Origin: Hermatobates lingyangjiaoensis
Taxonomy: Eukaryota; Arthropoda; Insecta; Hemiptera; Hermatobatidae
Assembly: GCA_026182355.1 (NCBI GenBank)
Contig: JAPFBL010000939.1
Coordinates: 1 to 64,000, forward strand
Direction of reading: 5' to 3'
Length of the DNA: 64,000 nucleotides
The notes under the pieces are model-generated. The model was not told where the DNA came from. It saw only the letters and a list, made by a program, of their open reading frames with translations, and did no database searches. Positions within the stretch are counted from its first letter, which is position 1, and every line of letters starts with the position of its first letter. The position numbers and the translations under genes were made by a program. Below, piece after piece: positions 31,167-40,965 of this stretch.

Positions 31167-31582
31167 TTTCAAAAGTACGTACACTAATCTTTAAGTACAA
31201 ATCCTATTGTACTTAATTGTAATTTATTTACCATTTTCTAATCTTATTGACAACTACACAATCAGTGGAACTTTACCCAAGCAATTTTGTTCCTTTATAA
31301 TAGCTAATTTAAAATTCAATGGGACTTATGCTATAATTCATTATCTATAATAAAGATTTAATTGTTATCAGTATTTTGAATATTTTATTTAGTTATCTTA
31401 AAAAACACCATATTTGTAGTGCAGTTTATATTTAATTTGCAAAATTTAGACTTGAATAAAATAAATAAATATTTTTTGAATTCTTAAAAATTGTAATAAA
31501 TATTTGATTATGATTTTGTACAACATGTTATGACTTTAAAATTCCTGATATGTTTTTTATTAGTAAGGATTTTGTTTTTGAT
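31167..31582. other. AT-rich stretch, no gene seen
   Basis: Nothing recognised apart from A/T runs. Confidence 0.4.
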
Positions 31583-31745
31583 AAGGGGTTAGGTCCAGGC
31601 AAATAGTTAGCGTGCTTGCCTTTAGTGGTGAAGGTTTCACGTTTGAAACCTAGGTTAAAGCTAGATATATTTTATGTGGGAAATGGCAGATATTTTGCAC
31701 ATTTCCCTTGAGAGAGTATGTAAATTTTCAGGTCCAAGCCTTAAA
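31583..31745 (+). mobile_element. Second tRNA-derived SINE-like sequence
   Basis: GTCCAGGCAAATAGTTAGCG then GTGCTTGCC resembles an A box, and TTTCACGTTTGAAACC a B box about 45 bp later, the spacing of a tRNA promoter. The body (TTGCACATTTCCCTTGAGAG) differs from the main SINE. Only one copy was recognised, so the call is tentative. Confidence 0.45.
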
Positions 31746-31934
31746 GGTACTAAGTAAGATATCTGTGATAAGATAAGGTACAGATAAAAGATATCTTTGA
31801 TAAGAAACTTGTGTGAGATTACATTTAGGCTTCTTAATGTTTACAGAAGAAAAAAACAGCCAAACAAAACTGGATTTGGATTTAATCATAATATATATAT
31901 ATATATAAACACTAATAACTTCTCGACCGTGTGA

Positions 31935-32375
31935 CATATATACAACAAAAAATGATTGATCGGGATGCGGTCAGTTTCTTCCACTTTTTAATTCAAACTC
32001 TCATTGCCGACGTTTCGATTTTATTCAAAATCTTTTTCATAGGCATAAGTAGAAGTATTGGCAATTGAAGGAACTATTACATTTTCATTTCTGAACTAGT
32101 AATGACTCTTAAACTATTCAATGAAAACCGTTAATAACCGACTCTTTATATATAAAGATTTTCATTCACAGAGTCGGTTATTAACGGTTTTCATTGAATA
32201 GTTTAAGAGTCATTACTAGTTCAGAAATGAAAATGTAATAGTTCCTTCAATTGCCAATACTCCTACTTATGCCTATGAAAAAGATTTTGAATAAAATCGA
32301 AACGTCGGCAATGAGAGTTTGAATTAAAAAGTGGAAGAAACTGACCGCATCCCGATCAATCATTTTTTGTTGTAT
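31935..32375. mobile_element. F4b fold-back element
   Basis: The left arm ACAACAAAAAATGATTGATC to AACCGTTAATAACCGACTC and the right arm GAGTCGGTTATTAACGGTTT to TGATCAATCATTTTTTGTTG are inverted copies around a short TTTATATATAAAG centre. Arms are near-perfect over about 195 bp. Each carries one F4-type hammerhead-like fold. Confidence 0.85.
32271..32309 (+). ncRNA. Hammerhead-like fold with non-standard core, F4b
   Basis: Stem I GCC (32271-32273) with GGC (32307-32309). The core strand is TATGAAAAA (32274-32282) where CTGANGA is expected. Stem II GATTTT (32283-32288) pairs with AAAATC (32293-32298). GAA (32299-32301), palindrome ACGT (32302-32305), cleavage base C at 32306. Stem II in F4 proper is GGTTTT/AAAACC, so the second pair changes on both sides together. 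Confidence 0.55.
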
Positions 32376-32393
32376 ATATATACATATATATAT

Positions 32394-32530
32394 ATTGTAA
32401 AAGACGAGCCAATCCCTGTTACGTATTACTTTGGGCACTTCTTATTGGTTGTGGGTGTTTATTCGTTGAACACGTTTCTCCTTAGCACACTCCGTCTGCT
32501 CGTAACAGGGATTGGCTCGTCTTTTACAAT
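32394..32530. mobile_element. 137-bp MITE with perfect 30-bp inverted ends
   Basis: ATTGTAAAAGACGAGCCAAT plus CCCTGTTACG (32394-32423) is the exact reverse complement of 32501-32530. The 77-bp interior is unrelated to the fold-back families. It sits at the edge of (TA)n, so a TA duplication cannot be told from the target. Confidence 0.8.
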
Positions 32531-32584
32531 ATCTAATCTGGCATTCAAAATATATATATATATATATATATTACTCGTATTTCA

Positions 32585-32765
32585 CTGATAAAATGAAATA
32601 CGATCCAAACTAGACACAATACGAGTTTAAGATTAACAAAGAGCAACACACAAAGTAGGGAAACACACTTACAGACTCAAATTTTCGGGTAATCCGTCTT
32701 CAGGACATACTCCCGAAAGTGTGTTTCCCTACTTTGTGCGTTGCTCTTTGTTAATCTTGAACTCG

Positions 32766-32790
<25 letters not shown>
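32585..32790. mobile_element. F6 fold-back element
   Basis: TTAACAAAGAGCAACACACA with AGTAGGGAAACACACTTAC on the left pairs with GTGTGTTTCCCTACTTTG and TTGCTCTTTGTTAATCTTG on the right. The left arm carries the minus-strand HHR (TTCAGG at 32698 region); the right arm lacks it. Confidence 0.8.
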
Positions 32791-32814
<24 letters not shown>

Positions 32815-32856
32815 TCAAAAACCTCTGCTGTCTGCTATATATATATATATATATAT

Positions 32857-32899
32857 ATAAAGATTTCATAAACACATGAAATAACAATCAATGATCAGA
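32857..32899 (+). mobile_element. F1 fragment
   Basis: AAAGATTTCATAAACACATG then AAATAACAATCAATGATCAG is the outer end of F1; the remainder is absent. Confidence 0.7.
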
Positions 32900-33310
32900 C
32901 AGAAAAATATCGATGTTATCTATAGTATTACATAGTTTGAATCTTCAAACTTATTCTAACAATCGTAATATGATACAATCATTATCAATATACGATAATA
33001 AACCGATTTTACCTCTAATAATAATAATAATTTGTTTTTATGATTAATATTTGGTTTTTATTTCCATCTTTGTTGTATGACACTAAGATTTAAGAAGAAA
33101 TCAACAGATATTACAACTATTATGGTTTTGAACTTTTATAGATTGTAGTATTCGTAAAATTACAAGCAGTAATGAAATCTTCCATTAAAATTGGTTTAAT
33201 TTTCGTTAAACTACGAAATAGTAATGTTATTTTATGAGTTTTCCGAGAAAATTAGAGTTTCAAAAGGCTTTTTTTTTTATTATAAAAGAAAAATTGTAAC
33301 TTTTTAGTTT
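32900..33310. other. AT-rich stretch, no gene seen
   Basis: Nothing recognised; includes an (AAT)n run near 33020. Confidence 0.4.
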
Positions 33311-33671
33311 AATTTTGGTACAGAAATATCTCGCTACAAAGCCTTCCATAAAAATCTTTGTAGCAATAACAATCCCTTAGTTCAAAACATCTCCTCAACA
33401 AATATCCCAGGAAATCCCGAAACGGCGCCTGAAGAGAAACTGGCCAAGAGACTTATTAGTGTGAATTACTCTAGTGACTTGTAAATTTAATCTAAGTTTC
33501 ATAACTTATTTCTCACGCCAGGAAGTATAATTACTGAATTATTTCTTCCCTCCTGCCTCCATGTGTAATGTATATATTTCCTTCATCATTGTCACTGGTA
33601 ATGTTACATTTGCATTGTTGTGACTATGTAAAATAAAATAAAAAAAAAAAAATAAAAAAAAATTTTGGTAC
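33311..33671 (+). mobile_element. Jockey-clade LINE, 5'-truncated copy with poly(A) and 11-bp TSD
   Basis: AATTTTGGTAC at 33311-33321 is repeated at 33661-33671. Between them the frame reads RYKAFHKNLCSNNNPLVQNI, then after a one-base insertion RRLKRNWPRDLL, the C-terminus of a Jockey-like ORF2 (compare RRLKRKWPRDLL at 9.45 kb). A 3' UTR of about 165 bp and an A-rich tail (33631-33660) follow. This is a classic target-primed insertion, cut down to about 340 bp. Confidence 0.85.
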
Positions 33672-34389
33672 TGTATGAATTTAATTGATCGTATAATGTC
33701 ACAGAAGGTTTTGGGAGGGAAAAGTTTTAAGAGACAATGTAAAGAGTTTATGTTTTTCAATAGTAGAACGATTAAAGGGACAGATCAGGTATAAAGGAGA
33801 AGTGGTTGTTATATGGTCGAGTTGTTTGAAGGACAGAAAAAGGGCAGGAGAGAGTGAGAGACTGGTAACTGTTATATGTTTTTCTTGTGTGAGTAACTGA
33901 AAAAGAGAATACCCCCCCCCCCCCCCCCTATTTTTACCTCAATAGAATGAAAACCAATTTTAAAAGCTTTCTAAACTTTGGGTAAACTAATCCTTAAATC
34001 TTATAAAGAGTTTAGAGGTTAGAAAGGTAACTGTTTGAGAGGACAGAAAGATTTCAATTCTTTTGTCGGTGTTTTGAAAAAAAAAAAAAAAATTCAATAG
34101 AAGGGAATTGATACTTGCAGATGCTATTGGTAACACTGACAATAAACAGGAAACAGTTGGGTGACACAACTGAACCAGTGATACCAACCTACCTTATTAT
34201 TCTTTTGCACATGCTATTTTTAACTTCAGTAGATTTAATTAGAAAACAAAGTTACATCAAAATTTAGCTTCCAACTATTTCAACTGCATTACTCAAATAG
34301 TTACTAATTTGGTATTTTTTTTTTGTATTATTAAGTACAAAAAGGAGTCATTAATTAAATAACTATTAATTAAATAATTAACAGAAGCA
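33672..34389. other. No gene seen; contains a 17-base poly(C) run
   Basis: C17 at 33912-33928 and A-run near 34079. The GGAAACAGTTGGGTGACACA part is not recognised. Confidence 0.45.
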
Positions 34390-34530
34390 GGTCTGCCAAT
34401 TGAAATAAAACTCATTGCTTGTGAGATCTGTGAGTTATTCCGTAGATCAACATCTCAAGACTAAAGATGTAAACCTGAAGAAGAACACTAAGTGTTCGAA
34501 ACGCGTTGTTAGTTTCATATCAAACTTTTT
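34390..34530 (+). mobile_element. PLE 3'-end fragment, F7-related
   Basis: Single-arm sequence ending GCGTTGTTAGTTTCATATC; it holds the HHR at 34472-34510. The stem III palindrome is identical to F7, stem I is different. Confidence 0.65.
34472..34510 (+). ncRNA. Hammerhead ribozyme motif, F7-related
   Basis: Stem I AAC (34472-34474) with GTT (34508-34510). CTGAAGA (34475-34481), extra A, stem II GAACAC-TAA-GTGTTC, GAA (34498-34500), ACGCGT (34501-34506), cleavage base T. In F7 stem I is TTC/GAA, so both strands change together. Confidence 0.75.
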
Positions 34531-34612
34531 TTTTGCTGCTAAGACATAATTTTTCAAATTCTCTAATATTTTTTTTTTTGATAAAAAAAGGGATATTTTT
34601 ATTAAATATAAC

Positions 34613-34745
34613 GTCGTAGAGACTCGTAACCGATGGTTTAATGTCTTCTTGGAGGGACGATATGATCAGATTAATTCACCTCCCACATGAATAAATGAGA
34701 GGCAGAGTGGGTATCGAACCACAGACCTAACAGACCAGAAGCATT
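34613..34745 (-). mobile_element. SINE fragment (inverted)
   Basis: GGAGGGACGATATGATCAGA, ATTCACCTCCCACATGAATA and GGGTATCGAACCACAGACC (B box on the minus strand) match the main SINE; A box and 3' third are lost. Confidence 0.7.
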
Positions 34746-34805
34746 TTCTTCTCAAATATCACATTATACAACATGAACTATAAAATGATTAAATATATGC
34801 ATATT

Positions 34806-35200
34806 GTTAATACCACTGAGGTTATTATGATTTTTATTAGAAATAGGTAAAACCGTCATACCTCGTAAGATGATCCTGGAGTTGGAGCGCTTTCGGACGT
34901 TGTCCATTTTCGATCGCAACAAACCTATTGAGCTGTTATATAGGGGGTTGGTTATCTGTTATCTACTGCTACCCTGATATTATTATTTTGATTTTTTTGG
35001 TTTTTAGCTATTATCTAGTTTGGGTTTTTTATATTTTTTAACTTCGTCATTCTGCCTGTCCAGTCGTCTTTTTATTTTTATTAGCTTCCTATATAACAGC
35101 TCAGTAGGATTGTTACGATCGAAGATGGACAACGTCTGAAAGCGCTCCAACTCCAGGACCATCTTACGAGGTAAGACGGTTTTACTTATTTCAAATATAT
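34806..35200. mobile_element. F8 fold-back element
   Basis: The left arm ACCACTGAGGTTATTATGAT to GACGTTGTCCATTTTCGATC, and the right arm ATCGAAGATGGACAACGTC to CATCTTACGAGGTAAG. Between them lie GGGGGTTGGTTATCTG and a T-rich stretch with ACTTCGTCATTCTGCCTGTC. On the plus strand: TGTTACG, ATCGAAGA, stem II GGAC/GTCT, GAA, AGCGCT, C. Confidence 0.75.
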
Positions 35201-35203
35201 AAA

Positions 35204-35353
35204 ATGCTTACTCTCTATCTGGAAGAGCAAAAAACCACCGAACAAATTTTACGTGAATGTGAGGTAATCACGTCAAAAAAAAATCTGGAGTGGTCTACAC
35301 TCAACTTTACTATAAGTAAAGATAATATCATACTTCTTGGGTATAATCTATAA
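35204..35353 (+). pseudogene. LINE C-terminal fragment
   Basis: A frame of 49 codons reads LYLEEQKTTEQILRECEVI, like the E-E-x-E-T-x-E-H-I-L-x-E-C knuckle of non-LTR elements (H is Q here), then KNLEWSTLNFTISKDN and a stop at 35351-35353. An inverted related sequence lies at 37115-37195 (GGAGTGGTCTACACTGAAC) and another near 47225. Confidence 0.55.
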
Positions 35354-35884
35354 TGTTCTATTTAAGCATCATATAAATGTCTAATTTGGAGTAGTTTATT
35401 ATTCTTGCATAGATCAACTTGATCCATCAAAGATTCTGGACCGTAGAGCGACAAACTTCAGATACATACTCACACACTCACCCACCCACACACAAACACA
35501 CAGCAACCACCAAAAAAAAAATTCATTAATAGACTTCTCGGACCTCAAAACATAAATTTTTTTCAAAATCTTGAAATCGAATTTTTTTTACGATAACTAG
35601 CATTTCTTCAGAGAGATTAGTTGGTAAATTTGACAAAACTCGGGTCAAACAGATTAATGAGCTTGCTGAATTCAATTCAGTTAAGTTAACTCAGTCATTC
35701 TGCATTCGTTGAACAGTCAATTATAATCATTTTCGTTTTCACTATTTTCCCCTCCTATATGGAAGAAAGAATAGTAATCAAATCATTGAATGAAATCATT
35801 CACTTAATGGAATCTTATTTACTTATATATAGTAAAGTAAAACATTAAAATTTTTAGCAAATCGTACCTAAAACAAACAGTAAC
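35354..35884. other. AT-rich stretch with a CA-rich patch
   Basis: CACACACTCACCCACCCACA near 35470 is low complexity. No gene recognised. Confidence 0.45.
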
Positions 35885-36081
35885 ATACATCTCAATCAAT
35901 GATCAAACCACAATAAGAAATGGAAAAACAAGACTAAGATCTTTCAACAATAACAAGCAGTCTTCGTCAGAGTCAAAAAACTCAACTGAGCTGATTAAGA
36001 TGACTTTTGTTACGCACCGAATCACCGAAGGCTAATTTCACATCACTCCGGCACAAATAAATATGTTTTTTTTTTTTTTTA

Positions 36082-36324
36082 GCAACAAAGAATGAAAATT
36101 ATCAAAAGGGCCTTCAGAAATATTTAGCAAAAAATTTAGGAATAAGAGATTTAGGTATTACCTTTTCACTAAAACGATTATTTAAAAATTTTAATTTTAG
36201 TTTTAATTTATGGGCCTTAGTCAAGCTAGACAAACAATTTTTCACTACAGAGACGAAGCAAGGAACGAACAAGGACGAAGCAGTTGGGTTTTTGACTCTG
36301 ACGAAGACCGCTTGTTACGGTTGA
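36082..36324 (+). CDS. Uncharacterised open frame inside the F1 loop
   Basis: After a 15-base T run and AG (a possible 3' splice site at 36067-36082) an 80-codon frame reads ENYQKGLQKYLAKNLGIRDL, GITFSLKRLFKNFNFSF, LWALVKLDKQFFTTETKQG, and stops within the F1 right arm. I recognise no domain. It has no start codon of its own. It may be a captured host exon, part of an unknown element, or chance in AT-rich DNA. Confidence 0.25.
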   Translation, partial: ATKNENYQKGLQKYLAKNLGIRDLGITFSLKRLFKNFNFSFNLWALVKLDKQFFTTETKQGTNKDEAVGFLTLTKTACYG

Positions 36325-36336
36325 AAGATCTTAGTC
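36294..36336 (+). ncRNA. Hammerhead ribozyme motif, F1
   Basis: Stem I GACT (36294-36297) with AGTC (36333-36336). CTGACGA (36298-36304), extra A, stem II GACCG/CGGTT, GAA (36323-36325), AGATCT (36326-36331), cleavage base T at 36332. Confidence 0.75.
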
Positions 36337-36417
36337 TTGTTTTCCCATTTGTTATTGTGGTTTGATCATTGATTGTTGTTTCACGTGTTTATGTGAAATC
36401 TTTTTATACATCTCAAT

Positions 36418-37114
36418 GAATTGTTTTTTCACTCATTACCAATTTTATCAATTTTTTATAGTGCGTTACTTACTCATAATGGGGAATCTTTATTAATATA
36501 GTTGTTAGTTTTTAACATAGAGCTATTTTGTAATGAAGCTACATTGTTTTTTTTTTATATTTCTCATAAATTTAATAACATCATTAAAAAGAATAAAAAA
36601 TTTTTTAAGGTTGATACAACAATGACAAAAAGAAACACGGTGAGTATATTGTCTGTAAAAACTCCTATGCATTGAGACTGATAGAAACAATTAAAATAAT
36701 AATATACCGAATTAATTTAACTGATTTGTATGTTTTAACAAATTTTATTAAAGGAATTATATTGTTTTTGAGCAAAACATGAGAAAATGCGAAATAAGAA
36801 TGACTACTGTATAATTTCTGCTTTACTGTACTATTGAACCTACGTATAAATTACTTGAATATGAGGATTATATGATAAAAAGATAGACATATTGAAGAAA
36901 ATAAATGCAATTATAATATATTCAGATGGAACAAAACAAATTAAATATATTCATATACTTGGTAAACTATAAAAGTGTTTAATATGTTTATGGGCTGTTT
37001 TTTTTTTAAGTGCGTTGAGGGACTGACTTCGTCAGTCCTCCGGTGCTGATTCCTCGAGAGAATATTGCACCTCTCATTGATTCAACATTGACAGTCTTAT
37101 GTCTAAAAGGAGCA
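36418..37114. other. AT-rich stretch, no gene seen
   Basis: No frame recognised. A GC-richer patch GAGGGACTGACTTCGTCAGT near 37017 contains the small palindrome ACTGACTTCGTCAGT. Confidence 0.4.
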
Positions 37115-37195
37115 TTATATAACCAAGAAGTTTGATATTATATTTACTTATAGTAAAGTTCAGTGTAGACCACTCCAGATATTTTTTTTTCTTTT
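37115..37195 (-). mobile_element. LINE tail fragment (inverted)
   Basis: The minus strand AAAAAATATCTGGAGTGGTC then TACACTGAACTTTACTAT matches 35275-35330. It is followed on the plus strand by F8. Confidence 0.5.
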
Positions 37196-37199
37196 TTTT

Positions 37200-37718
37200 T
37201 TTTTGATCCTTAGAGTCGTTGGAACGCTTTTAGACGTTCTCCATCTTCAATCGCAACTAACCTATTGAGCTGTTATAAAAAGGAGGTTGGTTTTCCTGTC
37301 AAGTCCACAGCTATCTTGATAATATTACTTTTTTATTATTTAGTTATTTTTGATTGTTAGTTTTTAGCTATTATCTAGTTTGATTTTTTATATTTTCTAA
37401 CTTTGTCATACTGTCTGTCTAGTCGTCTTTTTATTTTTATGTAAATAAAAAACTGACTTGACAAACTGTATGACGAAGTTAGAAAATATAAAAAAATCAA
37501 ACTAGATGATAGCTAAAAACTAAAAATCAAAGTAATAATATCAGGATAGCAGTGGACTTGACAGAAAACCAACCCCCTTTATAACAGATCAGTAGGTTAG
37601 TTGCGATTGAAGATGGATAACGTCTGAAAGCGCTCTAACGACTCCAAGATCATCGTACGAGGTATGACCGGTTTGTCATATTAATAATATAAATCATACT
37701 AACCTCAGTGGTAATAAT
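37200..37718. mobile_element. F8 fold-back element, longest copy
   Basis: Arms of about 220 bp meet near 37440-37455. The right arm reads AGTTGCGATTGAAGATGG, AACGTCTGAAAGCGCTC and CATCGTACGAGGTATGACC. GATTGAAGA is the closest F8 copy to CTGAAGA. The right end TAATAATATGCATG is interrupted by the SINE insertion at 37729. Confidence 0.8.
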
Positions 37719-38064
37719 AATATGCATGTAGGTTAGGTTAGGTTGCAGTGGCAGTCCCACAAGGGAACACACGTAGGCCAAGCATTGGCCCTTTGTGATA
37801 CCACACAATAAAGATTGATTCTACAGTGGGAGTCCTAAAATTTTGCCTAACTTAAATGTATTTAGAGTAGGGATCATTAACGAGTACCTGACATCGTACA
37901 GGCTCGGGACTGACGGTTTAACGTCCTTCTCCGAGGGACGACGTGCTCAGATTTATTCACCTCCCGTGTGAATAAATCGTGGGCCAGGTGAGGGATTGAA
38001 CCCCGGTCCTATCAATTCTGAGGTGAGCACATAACCACTGAGCTAGCCTGGCTCAATATGCATG
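37719..38064 (-). mobile_element. tRNA-derived SINE, full-length, 10-bp TSD, inserted in F8
   Basis: AATATGCATG at 37719-37728 is repeated at 38055-38064. Between them on the minus strand lies a full SINE: head GAGCCAGGCTAGCTCAGTGG, B box GGGGTTCAATCC, 3' tail CAACCTAACCTAACC, that is (AACCT)n. The flank (TATGCATG after TGGTAATAATA) is the F8 end found at 8.57 kb, so this insertion is younger than F8. Confidence 0.9.
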
Positions 38065-38590
38065 CATTTTAACATGTATTAAAAATGACACCAAACTTAG
38101 CTGATACTTGTTTCATAGCAAGCTTTTCAATTTTCCTAAACAATACACTCGTTAGTTCATCTGCACAATATATTTCCTATTTCCAGTTCAGAGGTGAGAA
38201 CGTTACCTCTGAGCTAACCTAGCTTCCTTTAAAGTTAATTAAAATTAAAGAAAGATGAAGGTCAAACAAGTAATTAGGCTGGTTAATTAGAGTATTTAAT
38301 CATTCTCTTCCGTTAAGGAGAACTGTGTATCGCCTGGGGTATTAGGCTCACTTCAAGAGAATGGCCTTTTTCAAGTCCTCATGCCAACAAAAGTATCATA
38401 CCCATTCATGGGGTCGAGAATCCTTCTTCCTTTTGTTTCTATAGAAGCAATAACCTGAGAAGATACTAATTCTCACAGAATTCCAATGGGATTTTCCCTG
38501 CCTGAGTGAGAAATAATAATCACTATAAGATCATAAATAGTGGAAAGGCATGCATGAGTTACTTGAAGTAAGCTAGGCTTTTGCCTGTTA
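38065..38590. other. Mostly unique sequence with a SINE scrap
   Basis: GTTCAGAGGTGAGAACGTTA with CTGAGCTAACCTAGC at 38185-38222 is a scrap of SINE head on the minus strand. The rest (GGGTATTAGGCTCACTTC, TCATGGGGTCGAGAATCC) is not recognised. Confidence 0.5.
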
Positions 38591-38948
38591 ATGTTTTAAC
38601 TTTAGGTTAGGTTAGGTTAGGTTGCAGTGGCAGTCCCACAAGGGAACACACGTAGGCCAAGCATTGACCCTTTGTGATACCACACAATGAAGATTGATTC
38701 TACAATGGGAGTCCTAAATTTTGCCTAACTCAAATGTATTTAGAGTAGGGATATTTAACGAGGACCTGACATCGTACAGGCTCGGGACCGACGGTTTAAC
38801 GTCCTTCTCCGAGGGACGACGTGCTCAGATGTGTTCACCTCCCGCGTGAATAAATCGAGGGCCAGGTGAGGATTGAACCCCGGTCCTACCAGTTCAGAGG
38901 TGAGCACGTAACCACTGAGCTAGCCTGGCCCCCTATGTTTTAACTTTA
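38591..38948 (-). mobile_element. tRNA-derived SINE, full-length, 14-bp TSD
   Basis: ATGTTTTAACTTTA at 38591-38604 is repeated at 38935-38948. The minus strand runs from GGGGGCCAGGCTAGCTCAG through the B box GGTTCAATCC to (AACCT)n with four repeats. It differs from the copy at 37719 at few sites. Confidence 0.95.
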
Positions 38949-39174
38949 CTTTGGCTAAAATCTGCCTGCTTTGGAAAAATAAGGAACCAAGGAATTACAG
39001 GACCCCTATATTTGTAGTACATGTCTAGTATAACTTCGTGACGGGTGTGACGTTGTGAAGAGCCCAAGGGGCCTACACATGGCAGGAGTAGAGATACCTT
39101 CTTGTTAGTGACTTTATAAATAATATTTACATGTCTATGTCAGTAGTGATAGACTCATTTGTTTGTTGGTTTGT
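38949..39174. other. Unique-looking sequence
   Basis: Not recognised; includes GTGACGGGTGTGACGTTG. Confidence 0.35.
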
Positions 39175-39900
39175 CCAAAAATTTTGTCACGCGTTAACTC
39201 AGCCACCATAAGTCATAGTAAGCTGAAACTTTGACAGTAGATTTGTGTATGTCAAACTTAAAAGCTTAGATTTGAATGGATTGGAAATGCAATGTAGTAG
39301 CGAAGTTATGGGACTTATAAGCTGTGTTTGGCTAGCTACACGTAGGTATATAAACTATCAATACCTACTTACTATTATGGGACTTATAAGCTGTGTTTGG
39401 CTAGCTACACGTAGGTATATAAACTATCAATACCCTACTTACTATTATGGGACTTATAAGCTGTGTTTGGCTAGCTACACGTATATAAACTATCAATACC
39501 TACTTACTATTATGGGACTTATAAGCTGTGTTTGGCTAGCTACACGTAGGTATATAAACTATCAATACCTACTTGCTACAGTACAAGGCACTAAAAATAC
39601 CTCTATATTTTTAAACTTCAATTATTTTATTTTCTTTAAAGTATAAAACGTAAAGATATCTTTAAAAGTGTCAGTTCTAAAAATTCCTATCTGTTTGCTC
39701 GAAAATTTTGTTTCGAGCAAACTCATAGCGAGCTGAAACATTGACAGTAGATTTGTGATCGTTTTATTTAAAAGCTGAGATTTGAATTGATTGAAAAATC
39801 AACGTAGAAGCGAAGTTATGGGGACTTATAAGCTGTGTTTGGCTACCTATACTGGTATATCAACTAACAGTACATACTTGTTACAGTATCAGACACTCAT
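39175..39900. repeat. Duplicated segment with four 69-bp tandem units
   Basis: TATGGGACTTATAAGCTGTG recurs at 39306, 39375, 39446 and 39512 with TTTGGCTAGCTACACGTAGG (unit about 69 bp). A diverged fifth copy at 39826 is preceded by the same upstream block (GCTGAAACATTGACAGTAG against GCTGAAACTTTGACAGTAG at 39220), so the whole segment was duplicated first and one copy then expanded. A 133-codon frame across it is a read-through of the 69-bp unit. Confidence 0.85.
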
Positions 39901-39983
39901 AACTACCTGTATATTTTTTTTAAAAAAAAAACAAACAAAAAGACAGAAATTTTTCTAAATTTGGTGGATTCGGTTGCTCTAAT

Positions 39984-40965
39984 GCAGTGGTTCCCAAAGT
40001 AGGTGCTGCTTTGATATCGGGGGGCGGTTATGCAAAAAGGAGCGGAGATTCTATTTTCTTAAATTGAAAATGATCATGCAATATAATTTCTAAATTTAAG
40101 TGAAAACAAGACATGTAAACTTCTAGGAGACGGTTTCTTAAAATTATTTGTTTTGATAATTTATTTTTATGTTAAAAGTATATTCTCATCTAAGTTTCTT
40201 TTATTGTGTATTAATTCTTTTGCATAAATATGCTATGAAACAATACATCTATCGGATTCTAAATAAATATTCGATTAGTAATTATTTTAATTTAATTATT
40301 AAAATGTTACTCATTTGGTTATTTAGTCTAGGAATCTGATTATTATTCAATGGTGTTGAGTTATAGGTTTATGGACCCAAGGGGGCGGTCACTCGAAAAG
40401 GTTTGGGAAACACTGTCGACCTTTGTTTGCTTGTGGACCCCCTAAAAGCTACTTGTGGACCCCCACTCCCCCCGGGTACTTAAAAAACATAATTATACAA
40501 AGTTATAAATAAATATTTGTTTTTAGGCAAATGAAAATCGTTAATTATGAAATAATTTCATTACATCTAAAACGCATGCTGAAATAAAAAAAAATGTTTT
40601 TAAAACAATAACAAAATATTTCTTCATTAACATTTTATAAAGAACCCTGAAATAAATTGTAACCGAATAAATTTTGAATGTACCATAAAGAGAAGTGTAA
40701 TAGAAAACTTTAAAACATTGGAACATTTTAACAAACTGACGAGGATATTAGGCCTTTATTTTAATTATGTGTGAATATTGTACGGCCAAAGCTTACTACG
40801 CTTTGATTTATTTTTGGTTTGCTGATAAATTTATATAAACTTAACATGAAGCCCTAACCACGTGTCATGGACCTTCAGAATACTACTTTCCTCATGGACC
40901 CCTAGTAATCCTCTGTGGACCCCTGGGGGTCCATGTGGACAACGTTGAGAACCACTGGTCTAGAC
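39984..40965. mobile_element. hAT-like non-autonomous ends, probably two nested elements
   Basis: CAGTGGTTCCCAAAGT at 39984 pairs with GGTTTGGGAAACACTG ending at about 40415. A second right end, GTTGAGAACCACTG, lies at about 40952-40965. Repeated GTGGACCCC blocks lie inside each end of the second unit (40431, 40913). CAGTGGTT(C/T)(C/T)CAA is a typical hAT terminus. The right flank GTCTAGAC fits the usual 8-bp hAT target shape; the left flank CTCTAATG agrees at only four of eight bases. No transposase. Confidence 0.6.

Larger units (their letters stand above)
35885..36417. mobile_element. F1 fold-back with 12-bp TSD and a 290-bp central insert
   Basis: ATACATCTCAAT at 35885-35896 is repeated at 36406-36417. 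The left arm spans 35897-35990 and the right arm 36280-36405. Unlike most copies it is not in (TA)n, so its boundaries are exact: the element begins CAATGATCAAACC and ends GTGAAATCTTTTT. The 290-bp centre (35991-36279) is unrelated to other F1 copies. Confidence 0.9.

Noticed and set aside
33912..33928. Poly(C) run as a functional element
   Set aside because: A lone 17-base homopolymer, possibly miscounted by the assembler.
38604..38626. (TTAGG)n as a telomere or interstitial telomere
   Set aside because: It is only four repeats and is the 3' tail of a SINE with a target duplication.
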